Of a DNA stretch of 64,000 nucleotides, positions 1 through 12,247 are shown piece after piece. A program made the position numbers and the translations under genes. The stretch lies in the NCBI GenBank assembly GCA_007922305.1, contig ML677385.1:8148336-8212335 (forward strand), given 5' to 3'. How positions within the stretch are numbered: position 1 is the stretch's first letter; the number at the start of each line of letters is the position of its first letter. Source of the DNA: Dermatemys mawii (taxonomy: Eukaryota > Chordata > Testudines > Dermatemydidae). Below the pieces are notes generated by a model. The model did not search any database. It was given only the letters and a program-made list of their open reading frames with translations, and was not told the origin of the DNA.

Positions 1-204
1 CATTCAGATCTTGAGCAGTCCAGGCAAACAATGCATGTTACAACGAAGCTTAAACTTGTTCTTCATAATAACTTTAAAAAACAGCAAAATAGCTACCTGT
101 TTAATTTTAAAAACAGTAAAAAGTATCCACCTCCTTTTCGATTTCTTATAAGGAGTCTTAAAGTTGAAATCTCCTCAGTGTGATATATATGCTTGCTTTG
201 ATCT

Positions 205-366
205 GCTTAGCTCTTGGAAGTCCAGGGGCTCTAGGCTGCTGGTCCTGGGCTGCCCGGGGTTCCTAGGAACAGCTTTGTCCGTCATTAGGAAATTTTTTCC
301 TGAGAGTGCCCTGTAACATTTTGCGATCTCCCAGGGGTGGACGAACCCCAATTTGGGAACCACTGT
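205..366. repeat. DNA-transposon-like repeat relic
   Basis: A moderately GC-rich patch in AT-rich sequence that ends in TTGGGAACCACTGTGCT, a terminus of the kind seen on hAT-type non-autonomous elements in reptiles. I see no matching left terminus or target duplication, so it is probably a truncated copy. The identity rests on recognition of the end motif only. Confidence 0.35.
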
Positions 367-432
367 GCTAAACAATCTTTTTCACCTTGCATTTTGCTGT
401 GATGTTGGGAGTGCCTTTTCAAGACCCAAGAG

Positions 433-513
433 CCTCATGTGGCTCAAAAGATTGTCTCTTTCACCAACAGAAATTGGTCCAAAAAAAGATATTACCTCAC
501 CCATCTTGTCTCT
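433..513 (+). repeat. Fragment of the inverted-arm (Penelope-like) repeat
   Basis: This stretch (TGTGGCTCAAAAGATTGTCTC onward, through ACCAACAGAAATTGGTCC and ATTACCTCACCCATCTTGTC) is a diverged copy of the arm sequence of the element at 14971-15286. Its orientation is that of the right arm there. Only about 80 bp is present, so it is a truncated relic. Confidence 0.6.
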
Positions 514-1714
514 ATATATGCACGGAAAGAGAACAGTTTGTGAAATCCTGTTCTTAGGTGTTTAAAAGCACAGCGATACGCTGTAAAACTGGCATTCTGA
601 ATATGAAATATTCATTTGCTTACAATTATTTCCATATCAAGTTCATTCAGTTTACAAATTGAACATTGCTTTTCAGATAGCTTTTTCTAATTGCAAATTC
701 AGCATTGCATGAGAAGATCAAGCTTCTCCCATGCCCCCGCCCCTGCATCTTATATAATCTCCGTAATAAAGATTCTATAATTAGAACTTCTCTGAAAATG
801 TTATCAATGATACATAAGCTAGAAAAAAATCCAATGTATTCTTCTATAGCTCTATAGGATCTGCAGAACTATCAGAATAATTCCTGACCACTTTCAGCCC
901 AATTAAGTCATGGCCAGCTAAGTAGATATAAAAGGAGAAGAAGTTAAAAAGCGAGCGAGAGAGAGAGAGATTATATTTCATGTTGTGGGAGAAGAGACCA
1001 AATGATGCTCTAATGGTGATAACGTATTTTGGTTCAGTGAGAAAGAAAAAGTGTGGTGTGGTCATTAATGGAGGAGTTTTTATGATCTCTAACTCTTCAG
1101 GATGTCATATAAACTTTAATAGAAGATTATTAGTATCTAGGTATTACTAAAGCAACTCTCTATAACAGTTTGAAAAATGGCATAATAAAAGTAAGAGAAA
1201 GTGTGGACACCAGTGAAAAACACATTTGCAGTATTAAAAAGAAATGTGACAAGATAGCAGAATGGTTGAGTTGGAAAAAGAAGTTAAAATTCACTTGGAG
1301 AAAATTGATTATTTGGAAAGTCAAATGAACAGAAATAAGGCTAGGTAACCTGTTTGAGAGGCTTCAACAATTTAACCCAGAGTAGTTCATTGAAGACCTA
1401 ATTAGAGCTTTCATATAAACTTAAATTTTGTAATGGTGTGCTTGGATAGAGCAAATTACAGATTTTCAAACACAAATGCTGGAAATAGTTGAAAAAGAAA
1501 GTTTGAATACTTGTCTTGATTTTAAAGGATGTGATAAATTCCTACAATTTGAAAGACAACATGAATAAATGTTCTTAGGATTTCATGCAACTTCCATTTG
1601 TTTTTCTGATTTATAGCACACAAGTTCAGAATCAAAGAAAAGTGCTTGTTAGTGTGGCAGTGTATGTACACCCATCTCCCTTTGGGGTTGATAGTGGGTG
1701 TGCTGACACCACAG
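514..1714. other. AT-rich sequence without recognised genes
   Basis: No gene or intact repeat is recognised. A short GA microsatellite lies at 957-970. The open frames here are short, lack splice context and look random. Confidence 0.5.
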
Positions 1715-1717
1715 TTA

Positions 1718-2406
1718 GGCCATGGTTACACTGGCACTTTATAGCACTATAAAGCCCCCAGGAGCACTATGACCTCCTCCCCGTCCACACTATCAAGTCA
1801 CGTAGAGCGCTATAACCGCAGAGTTATAGCGCTCCTGGTAATCCACCTCCGCATGGGGAATAAGGGCTGTAGCGCAGCTGCTGTAGCGCTATGGCGAGAA
1901 TGTGGACACCCACTGCGCTACAAGTGATCTCTTGAGATGCCTAGAGCCATTTAAAGCAATTGACGTCTCTTCCCTTTGTTTTGAACTCGGCTGGAGGAAT
2001 GCGGAAGTACCTCTTTAGAGTTTCTCTCTTGACTCGGCAGATAAGCAATGCAAATGTTTAAGGAGGGAGCCTGTGTGAAAACAAAGCCCTCTGTGAACAG
2101 ACACGCGCTGACAGGCTCGCTGACAGGCTCGCAAAAAGACGGAAAAACCACTGTCTCTCTCCCTCCGCATACACACAACACGTCCCCCCTCATCCCCTCT
2201 CATTTAAAAAGCACGTTGCACCCAGCTGAATGCTGGGATACCTGCCTTAATGCGCTGCTCTTAAAGCCGCCTGAAGTGCCGCAAATGTGGCCATGCTATA
2301 CTGCTGGCGCATCTCAGTGTGGACATACAATAGCGCTATATATATTGCTGTATAAGGGGACCGCTATAACCAATAGCGCTGTAATCCTGTAATTGTAACC
2401 ATACCC
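1718..2406. mobile_element. Harbinger-like MITE with TTA target duplication
   Basis: The left end GGCCATGGTTACA and the reverse complement of the right end (GGGTATGGTTACA) match at 11 of 13 bases. The element is flanked by TTA at 1715-1717 and 2407-2409. A 3-bp TTA duplication with GG-starting inverted ends fits PIF/Harbinger elements. At 689 bp with no transposase frame it is non-autonomous. The interior has many copies of a TAGCGCTAT-type palindromic word near both ends and a short direct duplication (GCTGACAGGCTC) near 2107-2130. The 114-codon + frame at 2048-2392 is inside the element and is not a gene. Confidence 0.7.
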
Positions 2407-2559
2407 TTACAGTCTACCCAGCTGTCTTTGGCCTCACCATGATGAGATTGCATTTGGATGTACTAATACATGTTTTGTTTGAAGGGACTCAGCATCCAAA
2501 CAATCCAGATAGCCTTGTATGTTTCCTGATTCTCATGACTAGTTTGGGATAGGGACTCC

Positions 2560-3470
2560 ATCAATCTTCATGTCAATCAAAAGTGTAATCAGTGGTAACT
2601 TTATATTTGTGCTGAGATTACTGATGAAAATGTGGAAAGACCTGGTCTAGAACTGATCCCTGTGGAACTCCTATTAGAAACATCCCTATTATATTATGAT
2701 TCCCCTCTCACTACTTTTTGAGATGTTTCAGTTAGCAAGTTCTTCATACATTTAGCGTGTGCTCTATTAATACTGCACAGTGATATTTTTTTAAAATCAG
2801 AATAACAGTCAAACACCTCCTAAAAGTGTAAATATATTAAATGTATGTAGTTACTTTTACCAACCAAACTTGTCATCTCAATGAATAAAATAAGGTTTGA
2901 CGAAACTTATTTTTTCATAAACCCTTGCTGTCATTAATTATTTTTCTATTCTTTACAGTTGAATCCTGTTTAGCTTTTCCATTATTTTGCCCAGGATTGG
3001 CTAACTGGCCTATATTTACCCAGGTCATCCCACCTGCCTCTCTGAATATTTGTACAGCATTAACACTTTTCCAGTCTCCTGGAATTTCCCTGGTATTCCA
3101 AGATGTATTACAAATTAACATCAGTGGGACAGAAATCTTCTCAGCCAACTGTTTTAGGACTCTTTGGTGCAAGTTACCTTACCCTGCTGATTTAAAAATG
3201 TTGCCTAGTAGATTAGGTTTAATATCCTCTTTGGTTACTAATGTACTGCATCTTTCCAAATATGTAACAAGAATATTGACTGAACAGTTGTGGCTTTTCT
3301 GATTCATGATTAACAATTTTACCACCTCCATGTAGGAATGGTCTTATACCATTGCTAGGAATTCTTTTGGTCCTAATATATTTAAGATTCTTCTTAATTT
3401 TCTTAGGCCTGAAGAGACAGATTTTTTCAATGCTGTCTTTAGCTTCCCTTATCAATTATCTGCACTTCAT
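2560..3470 (-). mobile_element. Old CR1-type LINE fragment (reverse transcriptase region)
   Basis: On the minus strand the frame at 2915-3172 reads LAEKISVPLMLICNTSW followed by GDWKSVNAVQIF. This corresponds to the N-terminal reverse transcriptase block of CR1/L3 LINEs (family pattern: LAxxIxxPLxxIFxxSW, then DWKxAxVxPIFKKG). Sequence toward 2600 on the same strand would be downstream RT. Frames are broken and both ends of the element are missing, so it is an inactive relic. Confidence 0.65.
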
Positions 3471-3609
3471 AACACTGGTGACCCTGACATGATTAAGGTG
3501 TGAGTACTGCTGTCCATTGCTAGTGCTGTTGTTCTTGGATTAGATGCATTAGAAGAGAGTGCAGTGTGTTCATTCCTCAGACCTCAGTGTTGTTCACAAA
3601 GAAAAACTA

Positions 3610-4190
3610 TAGGCTTGGTTCACTGGCGAAGGGTTATTGTTGATGAAGCACGGTACTAGTGCCGCAGCTCAATGGTTACACATACACTAATACATGTATG
3701 CCCCCAACAATAGTACCAGCTCAATCAGCAAAACATTAAGCAGCCCACTAGGCTAGCATAAAGATGCACCTCCCATGGCTTCTCCTTTTATACATTGATA
3801 CAGACAAGTAACATATTACATTCCGTATGTTGCTAGTTACTATCCTTGTACCTAGTAGTTTCAAACAAAACATCCTCATCTATTATCTGGTCATCCAATT
3901 CTTATTTTACAAGTGGTCAGTGTGCTCTTGTACCATCTCTTAGAAACTTGTTGACATAGTTACTTGATAACTCTGGGTGTTCTAGAACCATCCTCTCAGA
4001 TCAGGAATGTGCTTACTTGGTTAGCTAATACCTGGTATTTGGCTGTTTTGCCAAGACCAGGCTTACTATGGTTCATAGCCTTTGGTTCATACTGATTATT
4101 ATGCCAAGGGGTTAACAGTAAACTTCTTCTCATCAGTGAGAATATCCAATTCCTCTTGCTTGATACCCAGATTCCAGCACTGATATTTAA
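3610..4190 (-). repeat. Possible LTR-like repeat, minus orientation
   Basis: The block resembles a retroelement LTR read on the minus strand. Around 3787-3797 its reverse complement gives TATAAAAGGAG, a good TATA box. I could not define ends or a target duplication. An ordinary intergenic or intronic origin is not excluded. Confidence 0.25.
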
Positions 4191-5495
4191 GCAAACTAAA
4201 ATTTTTCTTTACTTTATTTGTCACATCTGTCTAATTTGTTGGTGACACAATGAATTTGAGTTTGTAATGCATCTATCTCCTTATCACCTTATCTTTACAT
4301 TATTAGTTTAATGCCATCCCGGCTGCTCCAGCAAGCCTTCAACCGAGATTAGACTCCCTGTGTATGAAACGTGGGACATCCCATTCATACAGCTCTATCC
4401 TCCATTGGAAAATGGACAACGCACCAAAATATTCATACCTGCAACTTTACATCATTCACAAAGTGAAAAGTTCACCTCCACTATTTTCTGTCTTCTCCAT
4501 TCTCTCACTCGTGTGTTGCAAACCGTCTACATCAATGGCACCAACCCATCTTTCCCACTGAATGGAATCTATAAAATGTAGATATAACTACAGCCCTATG
4601 AATGTACTAATTGCTAGTGCCTACACTGGCACTACACACTCCAAATAAGTGGGTGTGAAAGCACAAGACCCAGCATGAGGAATTACACTTGTGGGAAGTG
4701 GAGAATTTTAACTACATTTAACATGAGCAATTCAGCAACTTCCTGTTGAAAAGGTATTTTTTGTTTTGCTTTTTTGCAAGCTGACCTGTCTGCCAAACAG
4801 ACCTGCAGGTATTGTTGAATATCATACAGGCAGTTTATATACACTCAAAAGAGCTGGTACCTTTTACTCAGGGAGAACACAGCTGAATAACCTTTTCCTG
4901 CAAGAAGAACTTCTTAACATTTTCTGTCTGTCTTCTGCACAGCCATTTGTCAAATTTTAAATATTATTGTATAACAAATTCAAGTAATGATATTATAGAT
5001 ATATAAGTGCATCCTGGGGAAAATAAATTACTGTGGCTTACAATTTAAGGAGCAGCAGCTGAATGCTGAAAAGATGATTTTTGTGTCACTAGACCTGATC
5101 TTTTCTAATTTTCTACAGAACACAGGTTTGGCTTTGGTTAGCACTTGCCTTGAATTCTGAGATTTTCTTTCTTTCTGTTTGTTTTTTGTTGGTGAAAAAA
5201 ATATCTATACCTAATGATTTCATAGAAAAAATACATTCATTGAACATTAAATTTAAAAGTTAAGTCCTCAAAAGTCAGGAAATTCGAAAATTAAGATTGG
5301 ATGTGCAACTATCATTTGAATTCAATAGTTGGAGATAAGAAAAACAAAGTGTGAATCAAACAAATTTCTATCGTCACTCCTCCATAAGCAGTAAAATTGA
5401 GTGAAGATTAAATTCAGTGCCTCTTTCCATTCAGTCTAATACTACCTAAGACTAGGATTAAATCAATAAAAATATGTTGTAACTTTTATGTCCAT

Positions 5496-5498
<3 letters not shown>
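4191..5498. other. Sequence without recognised genes
   Basis: No coding exon or named repeat is recognised. A 73-codon + frame at 4360-4581 has no splice-site pattern and no family resemblance that I can see. Confidence 0.4.
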
Positions 5499-5530
<32 letters not shown>

Positions 5531-5830
5531 AAGAAAAGGGTTTATTAAAATGTAACTCAAATTCCATATTCTGTCTGTCATGAAACTGTGTCACATACCA
5601 ATCCTAACTGAGAAAGACCAGCTGTGTGGTTTGTATGACACATCAGACACTTTTCCTTTCCAATCAAGCAGATTCCCTGTTTTGGGATAACCCTGTTCTT
5701 TTGAACAATATGGGCAATATATTCAGCCCCAGAAAGAATACGGTGCAGTGTTTTTAGAAGTGATCTATTCCAAACCTCTGCAGTCCATCTTTCTAGAACT
5801 ACGCACTCTATGAAGAAATGATATTTTTAC
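5499..5830 (-). pseudogene. Processed pseudogene (retrocopy) with A31 tail
   Basis: A run of 31 T at 5499-5529 is the poly(A) tail of a minus-strand insert. Just upstream on that strand the reverse complement of 5541-5546 is AATAAA, at normal distance from the tail. Before it lies a 3' UTR, then an open frame of about 75 codons ending in TGA near 5580. It includes the pieces FFIECVVLERWTAEVWN, TLHRILSGAEYIAHIVQKN and GKEKCLMCHTNHTAGLSQ. An in-frame stop lies upstream near 5830. This is the layout of a 5'-truncated mRNA retrocopy. I do not recognise the parent gene; the CxxC pair is its most distinctive feature. The long, pure A tail suggests a fairly recent insertion. Confidence 0.7.
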
Positions 5831-5835
5831 TGTGA

Positions 5836-6707
5836 TTTTATAAATGTTCATACCCTTTTTGACTTCTATCATTTTTAAGTACACTTTGCAAATACTATGA
5901 CAACTCAGCAAGAACTATTTACACATTATGTTTTATAGTTTATCTCGTTTTGTGATGTAGGAGTTTATATTTCAGTCCAAAAGGTGACATTTTTAGACAT
6001 CTATGAGGAAATCAAAATCATGGTTTTGTAATAGAAAACATACTGCAATAATTCAGACATGCATCTATCTGTGTGTGTTCATTTATAAATTTTTGACATT
6101 TTAAATATATTTGATATCTTTCCTCATGACTTAGTGATAGTACTTTGAGGTATTATGAGGTAAATCTGTTTGATTTTAGTCTCAATCCCTGTTGTCTCAC
6201 TCTCTGGGGCTTCAAAAAATCCTTAATTTGCCTGCATACAACCACACGGCTGTGATCTTATCAGATCTCATAATATAAGCAAGATTACACTTGGTCAATA
6301 CGTGGATGAGAGACTGTAAAGGGTGAGAAAATGAATGCACATCTTTTCAGCATGGGGGTGCATCAACGCTAATATTTAATCTCCTACATACTTTCTTTCT
6401 TTCTACCCTGGTTACAACTTTTCATTCTTCATAATCAATAGGGTTTGGCACTAGTTGATGTGGTCAGGGATTTGACATTAATATTAGGTGTTCAAGAGGA
6501 CTGGTACACATGCCAGCCCAGCTTTATTTATTCACCAATAGTGACAAATATAACTTCACCACCTCAAGAGATCTTACTTTCTGTAAAGCTGTGGGTTTTT
6601 TTCAGAATATAAAAGCTGCATGCTTTTCTACAACAAACTCACATCCCAGGTGTGACAGGAATCACATGGCAAGTTTCATACTATATTTCCACAAAAGGTG
6701 TGTAATA
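5836..6707. other. AT-rich sequence without recognised genes
   Basis: Nothing coding is recognised. An acceptor-like tract ends near 6604 and a possible donor lies near 6650, but the enclosed piece is too short and unlike the CFAP47 family to be called an exon. Confidence 0.4.
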
Positions 6708-6712
6708 CTATC

Positions 6713-7440
6713 TGTGACAGGGTGTGCATACCCCGCACAAGCCAGGAAAGGGTTAAGCCCACACTATGGGTGAAGGAAGTCCTGACACTCAGACTATGCT
6801 GGGCATGCTCCAACTGTTGAGCTAATATAAAGATCAGCAGCCCAGCTCAGTCTGCGCTGACCACCAAGGAGGAAGGACATTTAGTGGAGGCTTCAGCCCA
6901 GGAATCATTACGGCCCTTGCCTGTAGGAGCTGGAGATCCCAAAATCTGGACGGGAGAGCTGTTGCCACTGGAGTCCCAGGGAGTTACCTGCGCTGAGGAG
7001 TCTGGAGACCCGGTGCCCTATGGACTGCAGGTTCAGGAAGCCTGGTAGCAAGTAACTTAGGGATGGGGAGTTGAGTGGTTTCTCCAGCCTATGTAAGGTC
7101 AGCCTGTTGCAGTTGGATTCCTTGCTGACCCAGTGGCGGAGTGGTCCACCACTGTTAGGGCCCTGGGTAGCGACCCAGTGGACATCCTACATCAGCCATT
7201 ACCGCCTCTGAAAGCAGGACCCGGATCTATCCTGTAGGCCACACAGCCCTGTACACAAGGACTACTGTATTGATGCTTGACTATTAGGCCACACTGTCCT
7301 GTACCTGTGGGCTGCTATATTGACTCTGGCCACTAGGTCCCATTGCCCTGAACTTAAGGGCTGCTATATTGACTCCAGCCATTAGACCAGGCAGCCCAGA
7401 ACTAGGGCCTGCTGCTTTTTACTCTGACTGATATAGCAAG
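6713..7440 (+). repeat. LTR-like element with internal 49-bp tandem units
   Basis: It begins TGTGACAGGGTG, similar to the start of the solo LTR at 59088, and carries a TATA-like AATATAAAGA near 6825 followed by GC-richer sequence. From 7235 to about 7430 there are roughly 3.6 imperfect tandem units of 49-50 bp, starting at 7235, 7285, 7334 and 7383. Each unit contains a TAGGCCACA/TAGGTCCCA-like start and a GCTGCTATATTGACTC-like core. No clean target duplication or right end was found. LTR status is inferred from the terminus and promoter-like motif. Confidence 0.4.
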
Positions 7441-8130
7441 GAACAAGACATACCTGTAGAATGGGGAACAGTATTCTAGCAGGCAATGACTCTGAAAAGG
7501 ATCTAGTTGTTGGAGTGGACAGGCAACTCAACATGAGCTCCTAGTAAAATGCTCGGGGTAAAAAAGGCTAATGTGATGCTTTGACGTATATACAGAGGAG
7601 TAGTGAGTAGGATTAGGACACTGATTTTGCCTACACATATAGCACTGGTGAGACTGACACTGGATTGCTGCATGCTGTTCTGGTGTCGATATTTGAAAAA
7701 GCCTATCAAAAACTTGGAGAGTGCAGGAAAAGGCCATGAAAATGATGTGAGTGCTGAAGAAAATGCCTGATACTGAGAGATTTCAATAGCTCAATATGTT
7801 TCATTTATAAAAAATAAGATTGGATGATTATTTGATTACAGTGTATAAGTACCTTCACAGGATGAAAGTACCAACTACCAGAGAGCACTTTAAGCTTGTG
7901 CTTAGAGAAAGTCATAACAAGATCCAATGTCTGGAATCTGAAGGCAGAGACATTTCTATTATAAATGAGGCACAAATTGTTAACTGTCAATGTGATTAAC
8001 CATTGGGACAAATTACCAAAATAAGTGGTGGGTTTTCCATCTCTTGATGGCTTCAGATTGAGATTGGATGCCTTTCTAGAAGATATCCTGTAGACAAACA
8101 CAAGCTAATGAGCTCAATATAGAGATGATT
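7441..8130 (+). mobile_element. CR1-type LINE 3' fragment
   Basis: Read on the + strand, with frame breaks, the sequence follows the C-terminal part of CR1/L3 ORF2: NDSEKDLVVGVDRQLNMSS at the start (family pattern NDxEKDLGVxVDxxLNMS) and later DGFRLRLDAFLEDIL near 8045-8090 (family pattern SLxxFxxRLDxFLxDxL). It is 5'-truncated, as most CR1 copies are, and inactive. Confidence 0.65.
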
Positions 8131-9340
8131 GGGTAAAATTTAATGGCTTATCTATTGGTCACTTCTGGCCTTAAACTTCATGCATTTATAAAAACATCTT
8201 CAGTGGGAAGTGTAGACCTTTCTACTGTCAATCATTGCAGATGCAGAGCTAGGGCAGTGCTTGACCTTCCCTGCAATAGTTATGGAAGGATCCACGCTCC
8301 TGTTGCTGTTCCTGGTAGCCTAGTACACTCCAAGCTGGATTTAACAAATCCATTCCCCCACTTACCAGTGATGAGCATCAAGGTTTCCTTGTAGCTGTGT
8401 TGTCCTCTTAACCCATCAATTTCTGCAGAATTTGTTTCTGTTTTTTAAATCATTTCTAATATTTATAGTTGCTAAGTGACCTCTAATATGGGAAGCAAGA
8501 GATAATCAAGGGTTTTTTTCCTCCTGATTGTGCAGGAAGACAGCTTCCAAGACTCTGATGCTGTTTGTTTCTCTTTCAGACAGCAGCAGAATGCCCTAAT
8601 TCTCTCTCTTTTCTCCCTTCTGGACCATGTAGGAGGATAGATACAAGAGATTTAGATGTGATATAAACCACCATATTTTAGAAAATAAGCCTTACTCTAT
8701 TTAACAGTGTTTTGGAAGAATATTTTCCTATGGCCATTTTATTCCATAACTGCCTACTGCAGAGTTCCATGCATCTTTCTCTGCAAAATGTGGTACTGGC
8801 CATTGTCAGAGAAAGGAAACTGGATAGATGATTGGTCTGACCCAATATGGCAGTTCCTATTGTGGAATGTTTTGATGCATACAAATGACATTTGCTATTG
8901 TCTCCGATTTAAACATTGCCACAAGACTTAAAACTAAAGTCACCTTGTTTGAAAACTTGATGCAAAATTTGATGCAACTGTGAAACAAAATATGTTGTGT
9001 AGACTTTGCAAAGGAGGACTGTCCCTGCTAAGGTAAACAATTTATTCTAGGTGTTTTTTGTTTGTTTAATACAGTAGAACAGACTTTTAATGCAAACATT
9101 ATTTTAATTATTCTTGGATTGTGTTTAAGCAATGCATATATGCAGAAAATAGCTAAAAAGTGTCAGACTAAGTTAATTTTTAAAAATGATATTTCAGTTC
9201 AGATTGCATCTGTTAATCAATCATATTACCAAATTGAACATACAAGATAAAGTAACAAGGAATGCAATGGATTGGCAATACTTATACTAGTTAGTGATTT
9301 TCTTGGAACGATGCCTCAGTGCTAATTACAAATATTAATA
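8131..9340. other. Sequence without recognised genes
   Basis: I see no exon, RNA gene or named repeat. Base composition is ordinary for this window. Confidence 0.4.
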
Positions 9341-9403
9341 GGTGAAATCCTGGCCACACTTAAGTCAAAACTTCAACTGAGTTGAATGGGGCTAAGATTT
9401 CAC
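9341..9403. repeat. Short palindromic MITE
   Basis: GGTGAAATCCTGGCC at the left pairs with GGGGCTAAGATTTCAC at the right, with AAGTCAA/GTTGAATG words between them. This is a compact fold-back repeat of a type common in reptile genomes. It lies about 60 bp upstream of the first recognised exon, in the intron. Confidence 0.6.
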
Positions 9404-9461
9404 ACATTGTCTCAAGAACACATTTGTAAAAAAACACTTTCTTCTATTTTGTTTGACACAG

Positions 9462-9559
9462 GAGGAAATTCTTCATGTTGCAAAGTGTGGTTTTCCTTGG
9501 AGATTAATAGCATACCTTGTGCACCTGAAAGAACTCTGGATGTGAAGTGTGCAGTTCTG
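9462..9559 (+). CDS. CFAP47: CFAP47-like exon (first in window)
   Basis: The 98-bp exon follows TTTGACACAG and ends before GTAAGA. It takes 2 bases to finish the incoming codon, then encodes 32 residues including VWFSLEINSIPCAPERTLDV and KCAVL, and ends in phase 0. The next exon begins DTIGIEIPITNP, so the junction reads KCAVL-DTIGIEI. This looks like the inter-strand linker and first strand of an ASH/Hydin-type beta domain. The upstream exon, which must end in phase 1, was not found in 1-9461. Confidence 0.65.
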
Positions 9560-12239
9560 GTAAGATAGTTTTCAAGGTTTAGTTTTGTGGCATTGCATTA
9601 ACAGTATATATAACTTCCACTGTATGGAATATTGTACACATTTATAAAGAGACCACACAAGTTCATCTTTTGGGCTAAAAATACCAGTATTCTGGGGCTT
9701 CATTTAAATTCAGTAATGTAAACTAAAAATGAGCTCTCATTTGCTAACTTTAAACATTTATTTATGATCATTCATTAACTACCATCTCTCACACTCTCTC
9801 TGGTGGTTTTTATTCTCCTGTAATCTGTTTCACACATTGGCATTCAGAGCTGGATTCAATAAAAAAATTCAGCCAGCTTTTGTACTAGACCTACACAGAA
9901 CAGGACAAATCTATTTTGGGTGCCTTCCACCATTGCACAATGCACACTATTAATAAGCTTAGACTTCCATGATTTTTTTTTAAAATTGCTTAATTGTTTT
10001 TTGGATTATTAGGTAAATATTTCCTTTAACCATCAAAAACATAATAAAGCATTGTTAATAAGCTTGGAAGAATTATTACACTGTTTCATTGAATAAAATG
10101 GCTTGTATTTTATAAACTATTTAAACATGTAAAGCTTGAATAGTTCATTATTTAGCATTTCTGATATAGTGATACTGAGATTAGCCTGCATAGATTTATT
10201 TTTGTCTGCATTTTTTGCCTTTGAATTAGCTATTTTAGTTTTGTGCTCTTGTTTTTTCATGGCTAATGTTTTTCTCAGCTTCTTTAGAAAAATATTCATT
10301 TTAACATCTAGAAGTGCTACTTTCTGTCTGGTTTGTAAGGAAATGAGAAAAAGTGGCTTTTGTAATGGACGTTGATGAGTTCTATGAATAGAATAACAGT
10401 TGCACTGCTTTGCTGCAGGAGTTTTCCCTAGAAAAATACAGAACTCATACTACGGTTTGGCTTCATAAAATTAGAATTCAGGTCCCCTCTCCCTCTCCTC
10501 CACACTCCCTTCTCCTGATTTGTTCTTTTAAATAATTAGTGTTTAGTAATTTCATTTCTAACTACATGGTGACTTGCATCATGAATGCAGCACTTCAAAA
10601 ATAAGCAAAAAGAACAGTTTCATATTATTGCCTAAGATAGTCTTGAATGCATTGTGATTATAGGCAATGCAGAGATACACAAACTAGCTTGAAAAATAAA
10701 ATGAATATTGGATGAGACTAGATACTGTACTATTGCTAGGTGGACTTAGCCATACAGACTGTGTAGCTGTCTGTAGAATGCAGCTTAAAACAAGAGTTTT
10801 ATAGTGACAATTAAGTCAACCATTTGCTTTAATGAAGGAATTGAAAAATAATGCTACATGTGTCTTGCCTATGTATATTTTATAAAATATTTAAAATGGC
10901 TTTAATCATTTATCACTTTTAGTGTTTGTCATTCTCCCTCTGAAACACTCCATTCTGAATGTGAAGGTGTGCATTGTTCAGTGTCAGAAAGTGATTTTCA
11001 CAAAATTCTGGAGAAGAGGGAGGAGAGTTGTAATCAGAGTAGCTAGTGACTGACCTGTGACATCTGTGCCTCTCACTTTTTAAATTCAGACCTGTTAATT
11101 TAAAATGTTTACAGACCTTTCAGGCAGATTTAAGATTTAGGATGTGGGATTTGCAGTTTCACACTGTTGATACAGTAAAACAGACAACTTTTGGCTGAAT
11201 GTTACTTTCAGATTTAAGATTCATCTAAACCCAAAATTCCAAGTGTAACCCAAGGTTTGTGTAGCCATATGGATCAAAACCAGTGAATCTCTGCAAAGTG
11301 AAGCCAATGCATTTCATACAGTTCTAATTAGTTGCTCTTTTTTCAGTTCTATTGGCTTGGCACTGCTAACAATAGTAAAATCCTAGTTTTATCAATAAAC
11401 CAGGAGTAACTTGGATAACTCAATGGAAGCAGACAAACAAACTCAGTAACAAGCTGCCATTTTTACAGTCATTTTTCCAACCATAATCACACTTCGGTGG
11501 GTTTAGTCATTCTTTATTTAAATAGGATGCTTAACAGATATTCTGCAGCTGAGAGAAAAAGTTATTGTTTTAATATGCAAAACTTTGCACTCCGTTGGCA
11601 GCTAAGAAAAAAAAAACTGTTTAGGGAGAAGTGGGCAAAAAAAACAATTTTCTTTTGATGTGATTTCCATGTGTATTTCCTAAGCAATTTTGAAAATGTT
11701 CTGTTAAAACATTAAAAGCCAATGAGTTGCTACAAGGGAAAAAAGAAAACTTTGTTGAGGGAGTCTAAAGGTTACACAATACATTTAACAATGCAGCAGC
11801 AGGATAATAGCTCCACTAAATAAAAGAAGCTGCCTTTCTCTTAATTCTTTATTATTTTGCAAAAACAATGCAAACTTGCAACCAACAGCTTCACTATAGT
11901 CTAAGAGGAGAGGCTGTCTTTCAGCCCATGTTGTCCAACTGTAGAAAATAAATCTTGCTTCCACAGTCTATACTAAATGTAGTTTTTATGTAAAAAAAAA
12001 TATGCTGCCAAATCCTGAGGTTGCTACTTAGTATTTTTTCATAAAAAATCTCTTTTATGTAAGTGGGAATTTGGCTAAATAAAGGATTCTGTAAAACCTA
12101 AATAAACACAGAATTCGGTTCATAAATTAAATAAAGTAAATGAAAGAAATTATGAAGTGAAATCCTACTCTCTTTGTGTCCTAATGTTTACAAACAGTGC
12201 CCTCCCCTTAATTCCTAGTCCATCCCTACTACTTAAGTA
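9560..12239. other. Intron sequence without recognised repeats
   Basis: This is the first part of a 15.9-kb intron. It is AT-rich with several poly(A)/poly(T) runs and no coding exon. I recognise no named repeat; short stretches may be old SINE or MITE remains, but I cannot support this. Confidence 0.4.
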
Positions 12240-12247
12240 GAAATAAG

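Noticed and set aside
2048..2392. 114-codon + frame
   Set aside because: It is inside the Harbinger-like MITE and runs to the element's terminal repeat; no protein resemblance.
6604..6652. Candidate upstream CFAP47 exon
   Set aside because: The acceptor is fair, but the enclosed stretch is only about 45 bp and its peptide is unlike the family.
7235..7430. CRISPR-like array
   Set aside because: The units are contiguous diverged tandem repeats without unique spacers, in a vertebrate LTR-like block.
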